Below, piece by piece: positions 1-11,400 of a stretch of 64,000 nucleotides of DNA. The notes beneath the pieces are model-generated. The model saw only the letters and a program-made list of their open reading frames with translations. It was not told where the DNA came from and ran no database searches. A program made the translations under genes and the position numbers. How positions within the stretch are numbered: the stretch's first letter is position 1; every line of letters starts with the position of its first letter. Source of the DNA: Patiria pectinifera (taxonomy: Eukaryota; Echinodermata; Asteroidea; Valvatida; Asterinidae); the NCBI GenBank assembly GCA_029964075.1, contig CM057149.1, forward strand, positions 3,172,465 to 3,236,464, read 5' to 3'.

Positions 1-64
1 TCAGACTTTGATTTGACTCACATAACTTGAAAACAATACTGGTACCAAATGAGTAGAATTGTAC

Positions 65-176
65 CTGTTGATTGATTGCTAGCATTGGCCTCGATTGTTG
101 AGGAGGTAGGGGAATGCCCGGACTCTTCAGGTGACCTCACTTGTTCTTCCTCATTGAAGTTAACTTGTCTACTCAT
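65..176 (-). CDS. candidate first coding exon of an unidentified gene
   Basis: On the minus strand an ATG at 176-174 opens 37 codons plus one base, rich in Ser, Thr, Glu and Asn, beginning MSRQVNFNEEEQ. It ends at a good donor (ACAG then GTAC, cut after position 65). The reading frame is also open upstream of the ATG, so this could instead be an internal exon. No domain is recognisable and the rest of the gene would lie left of the window. The low-complexity acidic Ser/Thr composition is typical of a disordered N-terminus. Confidence is limited because only one exon is visible. Confidence 0.35.
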
Positions 177-2483
177 TTTGTCTGTAGATGTAGATTTCGT
201 TTGCTTTCTTTTTGTCTTCGTTCTCCCTAGAGTATCACAAGGCCATGAGGCAGCAAATTAACCAGCGTTACTAATCATGAATAACTAATAGACAGGTGGC
301 TCCCTTGTGCATTTGTAAAAGACCAAAAATGATCGTTTTTGTTGTTAACTGCTCCCGCCAGAAGATGAGGCCCCCTACATTTCCCTTATAAAAATGTTCA
401 GGCACTCTGCCCCCTCCCCTTACCTTTATATCTAAACTCTTACCTTCTCTCTTCTGTTTGTCAACTCCTCCCATCAGCTCAGACACTAGATGCAACTCTA
501 TATTGGTGTCTTGCTCAATCCCATAATTCCCAAGGGAGAGGTCATCACGGAGCTGTGAACGAATAGAAACTTGTTTAAGGCATGAATTACAATCATGTAA
601 CACTTGAACAGATTTATATACTGTCTATTCAATCGCCTGAATTGGGGAGATGTAAAACTGAAATTGGGTATTGCATCTTCATTAGTGTTGTATAGTCGAG
701 ACCCCACAGGACCATCACAAGACCATCACTAGACAACAACAAGACAACCACAAGACCATCACAAGACTTCTAGTCTCAATTCAAGTTACAAGCTACATGA
801 TGATCCAAATGAAATACAACAAAGGCATACATTGGTCATTGTTTGTGCCCTGTTACTCGTGGCTGGTCCTGGGAATAGTCTAATGCTTGCCCTTCAATTG
901 TTCTAGTGTCTGGTCTTGTGATGGTCTCAATTATAACACTGTTCTTCACAAAATGAGGATCTAATCTTCTTTGAACTTCTACGTTAAAATTACCTCATGG
1001 TTTTTCCTTGTAAACAGATGTTGTTTCTCTGGTTCAATCCCCACTTTGTCTTGTATTAATCCTTTCAATGCTGAGATAGTAGTGGACGGATGTAGTTGCA
1101 GACAGACTGGTGATGTCAAGGAACTATTCACAAACAGCTGGATCTGTCGTTCTTGGCACGGTTTGGCACTAGGGGAAGGATAAAAGCAAGTTTGAAAAAG
1201 AAAATATTTTGGTCCTGAAAGGACAGCACAAGTTATAGTTCTAAAGGTGAGTTAATCCATTATCACATGTACTACACTGTATCACTGTTTCCGGAGGAAT
1301 ATGTAAACCATCGAGGACTTTGGCAGTTTCGGGCGGTACAGGGACTTGGTAAGTGAAGTATAAATAAAATCTGAGACAATTTTCAGCAACCAAATTATAG
1401 TACATTAACTTAACTTGGGTAAGTTCATTTTTTTTGAAGGGGTTGCCACATTGCAGCCACTGAAGATCTTTCGATGCCCTTTAAACTTTCCATCAAACTG
1501 GCAAGTTAATTTTCACTTATCGCTCTTGAAAAATAATTATGAACCGGCCCCCCCCCCCCCGACCATCACACACTGTCTGGGCCATGCGTCTAGACAATGC
1601 CAGGCGGCCTGCCGTGCGAGACGGACAAAATTCAGTTCCAATCCCGGAACATGCTTTCGTGTAGTCGTTGTTTCGTGTAGTCGTTGCCAGACTTGCAATA
1701 AATTATTGCTATCCATATACAATATGCCTACGCATGCGGTACGATACGACTATACTAGTTTGTGTCCGCCATGCAACATGTCGCCTCCGTACCCGACGTT
1801 TCATAACTTCACACTTTGCGGCAAGGTGCGCCAGGCTTGTCATCATTTCTTTTTATATAGTTTCTCCGACCAGTTTCGCAAGAATTACAAGTAGGCCTAT
1901 TGCATTACTTTTTGCATTCAAAATAAAAAGAAACGAAGGCAATTTTTTTTATTTTGATCTTTTGCTCTTATATCTTATGTTTTACATTGCGCCGGATCTG
2001 GGTGTCAAATATCTCCAACATTTTTCTCAATTCGCTGTATGAAACATGTCAATATCTGATTCCTCCTTTTGCTGTGTAGAAGAAAGATATATAAGGCTTT
2101 TACATGGCTGCTGTTTTGTGGCAGAATCTTGTGGGAAATAGTTCTCACGTATACTTTCGACTTTGGAACAAAGACTTCAGATTCTGACTTCTGATTCAAT
2201 TCTGACAAACAAATGAATAATATGAACCGGTCTCGAATCACTTTGCTTACATTTCACAAAATGATTGCTTGCTAGGAAATTCGAATAACGGACTGACGCA
2301 CAATGACCAAAATGTGAAGTTTGAATTTGAATTCGCAATTTTTAGAATTGCTTCATTAAGAAGTGCAATCGCTTGTTCTTACATGCGATCTGTTTAGTAT
2401 ATTGAATGTTGATCTGATCGTGCGAAAGTTATGGGTGATTCGTCATCAATTTGGCTCCAGAATGACCACGAAGTATTCCTTTA
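177..2483. other. intergenic stretch without a supported gene
   Basis: Only short open frames without splice context occur here. A short imperfect array of GACCATCACAA-like units lies at about 705-770, and a run of ten or more C at about 1550. The first exon or exons of the SLC22 gene starting at 8169 could be here or elsewhere upstream, but I found no frame resembling the SLC22 N-terminus (first membrane helix and cysteine-rich loop). Confidence 0.5.
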
Positions 2484-2810
2484 GGCCCCAAAAAAGTCTC
2501 CGGTTTCTGGTATGCGCGCGCGTCGCCGTAGCCGTGCGCGTCGGCAAAATGAAAACGTTTTTTTTTTCAATAAAAGATGATGTCTCAAAACCGCCAAACT
2601 CAATGGTTTGACTGGAATCCTGCTGCTACACAATTTTAACGTGTTTTTAGATGGGGTTATGATCGAGAATTATGTGTGGCCTCTCTGGAATCCCATATGA
2701 TTGCACTAAGTTTAGTCTGGCACCATTTGCAGTCATCAGCCGACATTTGAAGCCCCCCCAAAAACAGGTTAAAAAAACAAATACCAGAAACCGGAGACTT
2801 TTTTGGGGCC
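2484..2810. mobile_element. MITE family A, complete copy
   Basis: The segment opens with GGCCCCAAAAAAGTCTCCGG and closes with the inverted version, giving terminal inverted repeats of about 28 bp that include CCGGTTTCTGGTAT. The interior carries a stretch (GATGGGGTTATGATCGA, then GCAGTCATCAGCCGACATT) that recurs at 7770-7992, 19438-19560 (part) and, inverted, 44725-45101. It has no coding capacity and is a non-autonomous DNA transposon. The superfamily is uncertain; the copy at 44725 is flanked by TA on both sides. Confidence 0.8.
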
Positions 2811-3423
2811 CTTACCAATGTTTTAATAAAAGTCTGAACTGCTTGGATGAGTGTGTACAAGTCTGTACTCGTTCTATTTATAAACGAAAATTATAAAAAA
2901 ACACTTACGATAATCCAAAGAGATTATAGTTTTACAATGTGGTTTAAATCGAAGTGGTGGCGCCCACGGTAACATTGTCTTTATGGAAAGTGCGAGTTAA
3001 GACTTCGGTTTTGTTTTCCATGGTGAATGTCATGTTAATTCCATGGATACGAGGACTCAATATTCGATCCTTTTTCATGTCAAGACACTCGTTTTATTCG
3101 TAGATCCATGGTGACACTTGTCAACACTGTTTGAAATTGACTGATTTTGCGTGGTTGCAGAAAGGCTAAACGGAGGCAGGACCAAACAGTGGACTCCCTA
3201 TGCTCCAGGTTGCATAGTCCTCCTGCAAAACTTTCCAGCAACTCCACTATGATTTCTATAAACAAACTCTCTGAATGTTAGTTTCAAATCCAAAGACTTC
3301 CATGCATTTTGTTTTGTCTTACGAAACAGATAGTATTCTTCAAAATCTAGAGGAAAAACAAATATGACATGTTCCAAAATTATGACATGCAACAATGATG
3401 ATATTAATACACGACATGCCGAT

Positions 3424-3544
3424 AGACTTAAATGTGAAGATCAAAATTTAACAAATTTCAAAATTTTCGGAAAGGCCTACATGTTCCAAGTGTGGCCTTT
3501 ATTTACAGAGGTAGTCCAGCAAATTGGCCACATTTACGGGGCTA
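3424..3544. mobile_element. partial arm of the 3799-4270 foldback family
   Basis: This stretch matches the right arm of the palindrome at 3799-4270 (for example GTGGCCT..TTTACAG-AGG-AGTCCAG) and ends in the same GGGGCTA terminus. It is a solo arm with no partner arm nearby. Confidence 0.65.
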
Positions 3545-3798
3545 ACACAATGCATGATGATAATGTAGTCTCCAAGTTCCAAGCGACTCAAACATGTCGA
3601 AGTAGGGCTGGTAGCACACCACTCAGCATTTCGGCGACTATAGCCCATGCATTTACTGCCCAAGCATCCACGGTTAACAAAAATCATGATTAAGCCTATG
3701 GTCTATGTCTACAGCTGAGAAAAACCATGTGTTTTCTAATTTTTATAGTCCTAGTAATATGCAAGTTGCGGCAATGACAGGATTTTCATACAGGGTCA

Positions 3799-4270
3799 TA
3801 GCCCCATAAATGTGGCCAATTTACTGGGCTGCCTCCGTAAACATAGGCCACACATCCACATGTACAAAAACGTGTCGCACTTTGCCAAATTTTGATTTTC
3901 ACATTTAGGCTTAGTTTGTAGGAATTTTTTGCTTTAGAAGCATACTCGCCCTCTTTATAGGCTAGTCAGAAAATGCTGCCTTTTTCAGATGTCTAATTTT
4001 TGTGAAATTTCATGTTGAAATTTTGATACGCAAACGTGTAAAAATTAATCTGGAAATTTCACGGAAAATATACATCGGAAAAAGGCAGCACTTTCTGATT
4101 AGCCTATAAAGAGGGTGAGTATGCTTCTAAAGCAAAAAAAACCCTACAAACTAATTAAGCCTAAATGCGAAAATCAAAATTTGGCAAAGTGCGACACGTT
4201 TTTGTACATGTGGATGTGTGGCCTATGTTTACGGAGGCAGTCCAGTAAATAGGCCACATTAATGGGGCTA
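3799..4270. mobile_element. foldback DNA element with 9-bp target duplication
   Basis: The left arm begins TAGCCCCATAAATGTGGCC and the right arm ends GGCCACATTAATGGGGCTA. The two arms pair over nearly their whole length, with the centre near 4032. A perfect 9-bp direct repeat, ACAGGGTCA, flanks the element at 3790-3798 and 4271-4279. A 9-bp duplication with long inverted arms fits a Mutator-like non-autonomous element; the family name is an inference. No open frame is present. Confidence 0.88.
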
Positions 4271-4929
4271 ACAGGGTCAATGACATCAGTAGGCCTATAA
4301 AGCAACTCTCCCTAAATGTTAGAATTAGTAAATAAATAAGCACAGACCTTTACACAACCAGCTCTTCGCCTTGTTTTCATTCCGTTGTTCTGACCTTTCT
4401 CGGTAAATGATTTGCACGCAACATATACGCTTTCGGTCCAAGATGGCTACTGTGCATGCACTCACATCGAAGGGCCAGGCCAGCGTGACGTACGGCCGGA
4501 GTAGGTGTCGGGCCACGTATGCGACGCAGCTCCGCCGAGCCGAACCGGGATCACGGTGCCCGTGACAAATGAAGCCACGAACCCCATTGGTTCATACACG
4601 GAAAAAAGTCAAGCATAATACATGAAATCTCCGCAAAGAAAGTTGTATGGTAATATGATAAAACATTATAATACGTGTTACGATGCTATAACACATCATG
4701 ATAATACCATCTAACAATCGTACCACCATGATGGTAGTATCATACAGATACGATGTGAATCGGGTGCCATACAGCAACTGGCATTGAACCATATACCCTG
4801 ATGTTCGGAAGAGAACCACTGATCCCTCTGGATCAAATGTTGGGGAGAACTGACTCTGATTGGGGACAATAATTTGTTAGGGAGCAATCTCAGATGTTGA
4901 ACCGTGCCTCAGAAATTGTGAGGGATAAA

Positions 4930-5437
4930 GTTGCTAAGAGGGCAAGTCAAAACAAGGCAACATAATGATGCTAGGGGGCGCGCAGCAGTGAAACCAGTTG
5001 TACCAGGCTCGCAGGTACTCATGCGCAGATGAGCATTTGGGGGCCGTCACAAACTTCAAAATAAATACGAGAGCGATCCGTATATCGTGGTATGGGTAAA
5101 TCAGCAAGGGGATGTGTGTTCTATTAGACCGGCTAAGGGAGGCGAACAGAAGACAGTAAATAGGAAATATTTACTGCTAGACCCTTTAGCAGAACCGGAG
5201 TCTGACAGTGGGGAAGAGTCCGAGGAGGATTCATTATGTGATGTTGTCGTGTCTGACACAGGTGGCTTGCCAGGCCAGCCTCCAGCTAATGGCTCTAGGG
5301 AAGTAGGGAGTGGAAAAGTAGGGGAGCCAGCTCAAGTCACTGGCTCAAGCTCTTCTGTTCCACTAAGAAGAACCGAAAGGGTGACAAAGGGGGTACACCG
5401 AAACCCATACGGACTTCCCCGGTCAGCATTGCTTTGA
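4930..5437 (+). pseudogene. Ty3/gypsy retrotransposon pol, C-terminal remnant
   Basis: The frame reads TRQHNDARGRAAV.., then (after a TGA stop at 5030-5032) GGRHKLQ and PYIVVWVNQQG, and on through VRP-like and NRKYLLLDP segments. This order matches the end of gypsy integrase: a KQ-YDR-like stretch, the GDRVLVR-like segment, GRHKL, PYVV and LHRNLLLP. The open part from 5087 to 5437 has a Ser/Glu-rich tail typical of gypsy pol ends. Protease, reverse transcriptase and the integrase core are absent upstream, so this is a truncated, dead copy. Confidence 0.75.
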
Positions 5438-5439
5438 AT

Positions 5440-5795
5440 TTGATAGAATCTTGTGTTTACTGTGATGTGACGACATCAGTTGGTGAATCAGAGTTGTAAA
5501 AAGCCACACATACTAGAACATCAGCATTTAATTGGCCAGTGCTGTTAGTGGGCGTGGCTTACGTCATCTACTAAGCAATACTGCATTTTCATTGGTTGGG
5601 GCACCCTGTGTACTTAAGTAATAAGGGACATTTATTGTATGTATATGACCATGTTGGCCTATAAAAGGCACAGTTCGAGAGAATAAATCTCACTTCTTCG
5701 CCTGGTGGGACCAAAGAAGTCAAAGCAGTCTCCTGTCTCTGTTTTATTGTCTAATTGTCACTAATTAGGGTGTAAGTCTCCGCCACTTGAGCCAC
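5440..5795 (+). repeat. probable 3' LTR of the gypsy remnant
   Basis: The stretch directly follows the pol stop. It has a TATA-like box (CTATAAAAGG near 5660) followed about 22 bases later by an AATAAA signal (5683) and a GT-rich region, which is the usual R-U5 layout. The exact ends are uncertain because no second LTR is present to compare. Confidence 0.5.
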
Positions 5796-5905
5796 TCGAG
5801 CCACTCGAGCCACTCGAGCCACTTAAGCCACTTAAGCCACTGGTCAGCCACCCTGAGCCACCGGTCAGCCACCCAGAGCCACCAGTCAACCACCCAAACC
5901 ACAGG
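5783..5905. repeat. short tandem array, GAGCCACTC-like units
   Basis: About a dozen imperfect units of roughly 9-10 bp (GAGCCACTC, AAGCCACTT, GAGCCACCGGTCA) follow each other. It lies next to the probable LTR and has no coding potential. Confidence 0.7.
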
Positions 5906-6097
5906 CTAATCCACCCAATCCCTAAAATCCCAAACACTAGTTGAGTTAGCGCTTTCCCCTGGTGGAGCAGATTTGGGAGTGCTGTTCGTCACTTGGTGAT
6001 GTGGCCTCCAACCGCAGGTGCTTCAACTCCATCGGGACTGGGCCAGAGAGGCAAGGGACCGACTAGGCGACGCACGTTACATTATTATTAAAAGGAA

Positions 6098-6625
6098 ATC
6101 CAAGATGGCGGTTATTTTTAAGTATCCAAGATGGCTGCCATCTATTGGGACTACCCCGTCAAATTTGATTTACTTGGGTTCCTTGCAATCGAAAACATAG
6201 GGTTTGCCACCAAAATGGACTTCATATGACAATCAGGTCCGAAGTTATGATACAAATTAGGTACTAAATGGCGGCCATTTTGAAAAATCCAAGATGGCTG
6301 CCATCCATTGGGAGTATCCCATCAACAATGATTTACTTGGATTACTTGGTATCAAAAATATAGGGTTTGCCACCAAAATGGACTTCATATGACAATCAGG
6401 TCCGAAGTTATAATACAAATTAGGTACTAAATGGCGGCCATTTTAAAATATCCAAGATGGCTGCCATCCATTGGGAGTATCCCATCAACAATGATTTCTT
6501 TGGTATCAAAAACATGGGGTTTGCCACCAAAATGGACTTCATGTGACAGTCAGGTCCGAATTTATGATACAAATTAGGTCCGAAATGGACGCCATTTTGA
6601 AATCCAAGATGGCCGCCACATGGTA
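6098..6625. repeat. 163-bp tandem repeat with AAGATGG/GGCGGCCATTTT motifs
   Basis: The landmark AAGATGGCTGCCATC recurs at 6128, 6291 and 6454 (spacing 163 and 163), and a related AAGATGGCCGCCA lies at 6606 (152 later). Each unit also carries GGGTTTGCCACCAAAATGGA and AAATGGCGGCCATTTT. The GGCGGCCAT core resembles a YY1 recognition site; that is motif similarity only. Confidence 0.85.
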
Positions 6626-6739
6626 GATGGAAAAAAATGTTACCAATGGATTTCTGGCTGAGGAAGGTAAACTCTATCCAAAAATGACAAAAATTCCTTC
6701 TTTAGCAAAAAAAAATGCACAGGTCAAAAATACGACATA

Positions 6740-7770
6740 ATATACTATACTATAAGCTTTTGTTCCCCAGCCTATGGACAGACAGACAAGTGACAGACAT
6801 ACATGGAAAGACAGAGAACAAACACCGGTGTAAGACAGTAATCAAGGCCGTTGTTATCTCTACTACATTGTTTTAGTATGCAATTAAAAATTGATTTTTT
6901 TAGTTTTCTAGCAAAAATAGAGAGAGTGGGTGATGATTTAAAAGTGTTATCCAGACTATTATATATTCCAATACAGAGTGCCACGTTGGACAACACTGTT
7001 TTTGGACAATGTCGTTCTACAGTAATTAACATACAGATTTTTCCTAGTAGTACTGCGGGTATTATAGGAATGAATGTTGAAGTAAGTGTAAAACAGGGGT
7101 TAAAACAAGCAGGTAATGCATGATTCATATATTTATACATAAATTTTCCTAAGTTAAGATGATACAGGTCAGTGAATGTTAACAATTTTAAATTTGCAAA
7201 TAGAGGCCCAGAGTGTTCACAATAGCCAGTTTTAAAAAATTACTCGAACTGCACGTTTCTGTAGAGTAAGCAGTTTGTTGCATTTAGGAGTTGGACTACC
7301 CCAGGTCAGAATTGAGTAATTTAAATACGGTAAAACAAATGAGTTGTACAAGGTTAGTAATATGTTACTAGGTAAAAAATATTTTAGACGGTTCATTATA
7401 CCAATATTTTTTGATATGTTAGCTGTTATAACGTCTATATGATTCTTCCAAATTAAGATCTCATCAATACGTATTCCCAAAAATTTGGTACTCTTAACCT
7501 GATCAAGATGAGTATCATTTAAAATTATTAGAACAGACTGAGTGTACTTGTACTAGCTAGCACAAAATATTATATAATTTGATTTGCGAACATTTATACA
7601 TAATTTATTGGCTAAAAGCCAAGTGGTAATTTTCCGGAGCTCAAGATTAAGATTCTGTACCGCTAAGTCTACATTTTTTTAGTATATAATAAACTTGTGT
7701 CGTCTGCAAATAAGCAAAATGTAATAATATCTGAAGTGTTGCAGATGTCATTAATGTACAAGATAACTCA
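6740..7770 (-). pseudogene. 5'-truncated LINE, reverse transcriptase C-terminal part
   Basis: Read on the minus strand from about 7770, the frame contains YINDICNTSD, FADDTSLLY (the catalytic Asp pair near 7698-7711) and LANKLCINVRKSNYIIF. Then come FLGIRIDEILIWKNHID, PYLNYSILTWGS and LQKRAVR, and finally an HNLRNAN-type C-terminal segment (FMYKYMNHALP, WNSLD, FARKLKKSIF) broken by frameshifts near 7000. This order is standard for non-LTR retrotransposons of the CR1/Jockey group; the exact clade is not settled. Truncation at the 5' end is normal for LINE insertion. Confidence 0.82.
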
Positions 7771-7992
7771 CTGGTTTGACTAAAATCCTGCTGCTGCACA
7801 ATTTTAACGTGTTTTTAGATGGGGTTATGATCGACAATAAGCTTTATGTGGCCTCTCTGGACCCCAATATATTTACACTTAGTTTAGTTGGGCACCATTT
7901 GCAGTCATCAGCCGACATTTGAAAAAAAAGCTGCGTCGCCGCACCACTTTTTTTGGCAAGCTCCATACCAGAAACCGGAGACTTTTTTGGCC
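7771..7992. mobile_element. MITE family A, copy lacking its left end
   Basis: The sequence from TGACTAAAATCCTGCTGC to the terminal ACCAGAAACCGGAGACTTTT then GGCC matches the 2484-2810 element, but the first part (left inverted repeat) is missing. It abuts the LINE fragment directly, so one insertion probably interrupted or deleted the other. Confidence 0.75.
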
Positions 7993-8168
7993 TAAAGCGG
8001 TCAATTTCATGACATAACGACAAAATGCAAATGATAGTCATATAAGTGATTTTTTAAATTCATCATTCTTCTTTGTTAATCTTCACCAGGGGTTTTCATG
8101 AAAACTGTACAAAGGTCATAAGGAAGGCTGCATATGTCTTTCATCATAATTTGATGCTTTGTCTGCAG

Positions 8169-8427
8169 TTTTCTGTTGTTTGCGACCAAGCTTTGCTGAA
8201 CGAACTACCGCTGACAGTCTTCGGTGCCGTGGGGATTGTGGGAGTGATCGTCTTTGGTGCTATAGCGGACAGATTTGGCCGTCGCCCCGCGTTCATTATT
8301 TGCCTGATCACACAGACGTTGACTGGACTAGCCGCTACATTTTCTCCGTCGTTTGCCGTCTATTGTGTCGTCCGTACCTTTACGGGATTTGTCAATGGGA
8401 GCGTGTTCTACTGTAGTTTTGTTTTAC
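8169..8427 (+). CDS. SLC22-like exon a (helices 2-4)
   Basis: Acceptor GTCTGCAG, donor GTAAGC; starts in phase 0 and leaves one base. It encodes FSVVCDQALLNELP, the GAIADRFGRRP loop signature and two further hydrophobic segments. Confidence 0.93.
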
Positions 8428-11400
8428 GTAAGCATTTTTGTTTTGAGGGGGGAGGGGTTAATTAAACGATCTAATCTAGTGCAGTTCAAGAGAGCAGCTA
8501 ATTGTATCATACTGCTCGCGGACGAGGGAACGAGTTTGCTAAATCACCAGGCGGCACATCTCGACTTGAAATAAAGTCCACTGTACACATGAACACGGGC
8601 GGCGGAACTAGGGGAGGGGGGGGGCAGGGGGGTAGGGGCACTGCCCCCCCCCCAGATTTTCCCAAGCCAACAAACTTATGCCCCTCTCGCGCTTAAATAA
8701 ATGTTTTCCATCCTTATGAAAACAAAACTGCCCCTTAAACGCACACAAATGAAAGCATAATTATGAAAGCGCTACAAATAAAATTGTCACTTCTCTCTTA
8801 ATGCAAACCTGCCCACCAAAAACACAAGTGGCCCTTTCGCACTAAGATTGTGCACCTTCTCGAGATGGAAAACTGCCCCTCGAAAGCACAAATACCCCTT
8901 TCGCAATAATACAATTGTGCCCCTCTCAAGATGGAAAATTGGCCATCAAAAACAATCTCTTGCTAAAACTTCTTGAGATGGAAAACTGCCACTCGAAAGC
9001 ACGATTAGTGCGCCGCTCACAACATTAACTCAGCGTGCCCCCTCTCAAGATGGAAAACTGGCCTCTAAAAAAGAGCTCTTCTCGCGAATAACAATTATGG
9101 TCACTGAACTGGCCATCAAAAGCAACAGCGCCCCTCTCGCGATAAAACGAACCCAAATGGTCTTTCTACATAGGTAAAAGAAACACAAAGAGCAAGATGG
9201 ACAACGTGTGCAGTATTGTTTGTTTCTCGTCATATATGTTTATAGCGAAATGAACGGGACCATTTTCTTTTCCTCCATTATCACACCGACGGAAGGTGCC
9301 CCTGTTTCTGAGCCAGTGCCCCTTGTTGGTGTTGCCCCCTGCAAGCGTTCCGCCGCCCCTGCCTGAACACGTACGCATTCATTTCATTTGTTTATTCCTT
9401 TATTTTTAACAAGTCCCAGAGGGTCAGCGTGGCTTTTAACTGGCTCACTGACTAACTACATTACTTATTTACCGACTGATACTTTTTCATTCAAATTCAT
9501 TAACTCTAACATTCATTAACAGAACCAATTTAGTCATTTACCTTTCAATTTCAAAGTTTGGTCACCCTCTTTAGGCGGAAATGGCAGCATTCAGAGATCG
9601 AATTTGTCTGATATCAATCAATTTGATTTCTGAATAACAAATGTTTGGCGTCGACGAGACGAAATTGAAATCTCTGGGACAAAAATTGAGCTCGTTGTTA
9701 GAATTTGCTTGAACTGAATTTGAAATGGTCTGACAAAAGACGAAAATAAACATTGGAAGTGTACTAAATCGATGGTGATGAACGAATTCGAATGTTAGAA
9801 ACGGTGAATTTGAATGATAAACATTTTACAATAGCTGGGAAAACCTATAATATAGGTGTTCCACTGTTACTTTTTTTCAGTCATGGAATTGATTGGCCCG
9901 TCCAAGCGAAACCTTGTTCGTCTCAGTCTGATGTGTATCGGCGCCGTTTGTATGATGTGTTTAGCGGGCTTTTCGTATTTCATCCGTTACTGGAGAGGCA
10001 TGTCCCTTGTGATGGCCATGACTGCGATTGTCTTGGACCTCTTCATCCCGTGAGTTTTTTTCAAATTCAGTAATGTTGACAATACAAACTTTTGGGGGGT
10101 ACCCTTAATTCAGTGATTTCATTTTCACCTAAAAGTAACCCGTGCAATTCAAACTGTTTTATCCAGTCCATTCCAGCTCATGGTCTGTTTTCATGTGAAC
10201 GTCTAGGTACCAAACACTGACTAGTATAGACGCAGACTCCCGTTTTACCATTATTGCTATCTGCGTGATCGATTAAACTCGTTTTGTTATGGCCGTCCTT
10301 TTGCGACATTTCCAATGTCGTGTAAATTAATACGTTAAGAAGTTCTGCATGTAGCACTTTAAAAAATCTAGGATATAAAAGCCCGATTAATAAGTTTTCT
10401 TTTCGTACAAGAATTATTCAAATAACTCATGTAATTTTCAAGTTACGGAATGTGAAACACAAAGACAGTTTTAAAGTTCTGTCAACGGATCAAATAAAAG
10501 GCAAGTGTTCTTGCAGCAAAACGAAAACAAGTCACATGGGGTGAATGTGAGTTGTTTTCGTTTTGCTGGGAGAACACTTACATTTGATGTGATCCATGGA
10601 CAGAACTTTAAAATGGTCGTTGTGTTTAGCATTCCGTAATTTGAAAAGTACTTGAGTGATTTGAATGATTCTTGTACTAAAAGAAAGCTTATGAATTGGG
10701 CATTCATAATAGATTTTGAAAAAGCTGCATGCAGATCTGCATTAACAAAATGGTCCTGCCATTTGGTTTTTTTATACTCACCCTGTATAGATCAGATAAA
10801 CCTCTTCAAGACAAACTATATTTAACTCTCGAAATCCCAAAGAGTAGACTGGAGTGAAATTTAAAGTGAAAATCACTCTCATTTTAGATTGAAATAGGCT
10901 GGAAAAAAAATCACTTCAGTCAACGCTCAGTGAAAACTCGATCTATTATACTAAATGAAATTTCACTATAACGTGTCACAGGGTGAGTCCAAAAGAAAGT
11001 TACCCAATTTGAAACATATTAAAAAAAATATTTGGCTTGCTCCATTTCACAAAAAAGGGATAAAGTACATCTTATTGACTTAATAAAATTTCACCTAATT
11101 TGCCTTCTCTATTTCCAAGTTATATCTAAAAAATAAAAAGATCACAAAACTCGGCTGATCACTTACCACTGATCATTTACCTTTCTTCGAACCGATGAAT
11201 GAATGAGTACAATGAAAGTGGACGTGTAATCTGTAATACTCACCCAGCTCAATAGGTTCTAATGTCATTCCATGGACAGCTAATTTGTTATTGAAGTAAA
11301 ACTTCAAAACTCCTAATAGCATGGATCAATTTTAGTAATTTGTTTTCGAGATGGGCGGAAGGAGATGCTCTTTTCAGATAAACTTCATTGGTGTTTAAAT

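Noticed and set aside
1415-1894. 159-residue open frame with a poly-Pro stretch.
   Set aside because: The Pro run is a C homopolymer, there is no splice or family support, and overlapping frames are equally open.
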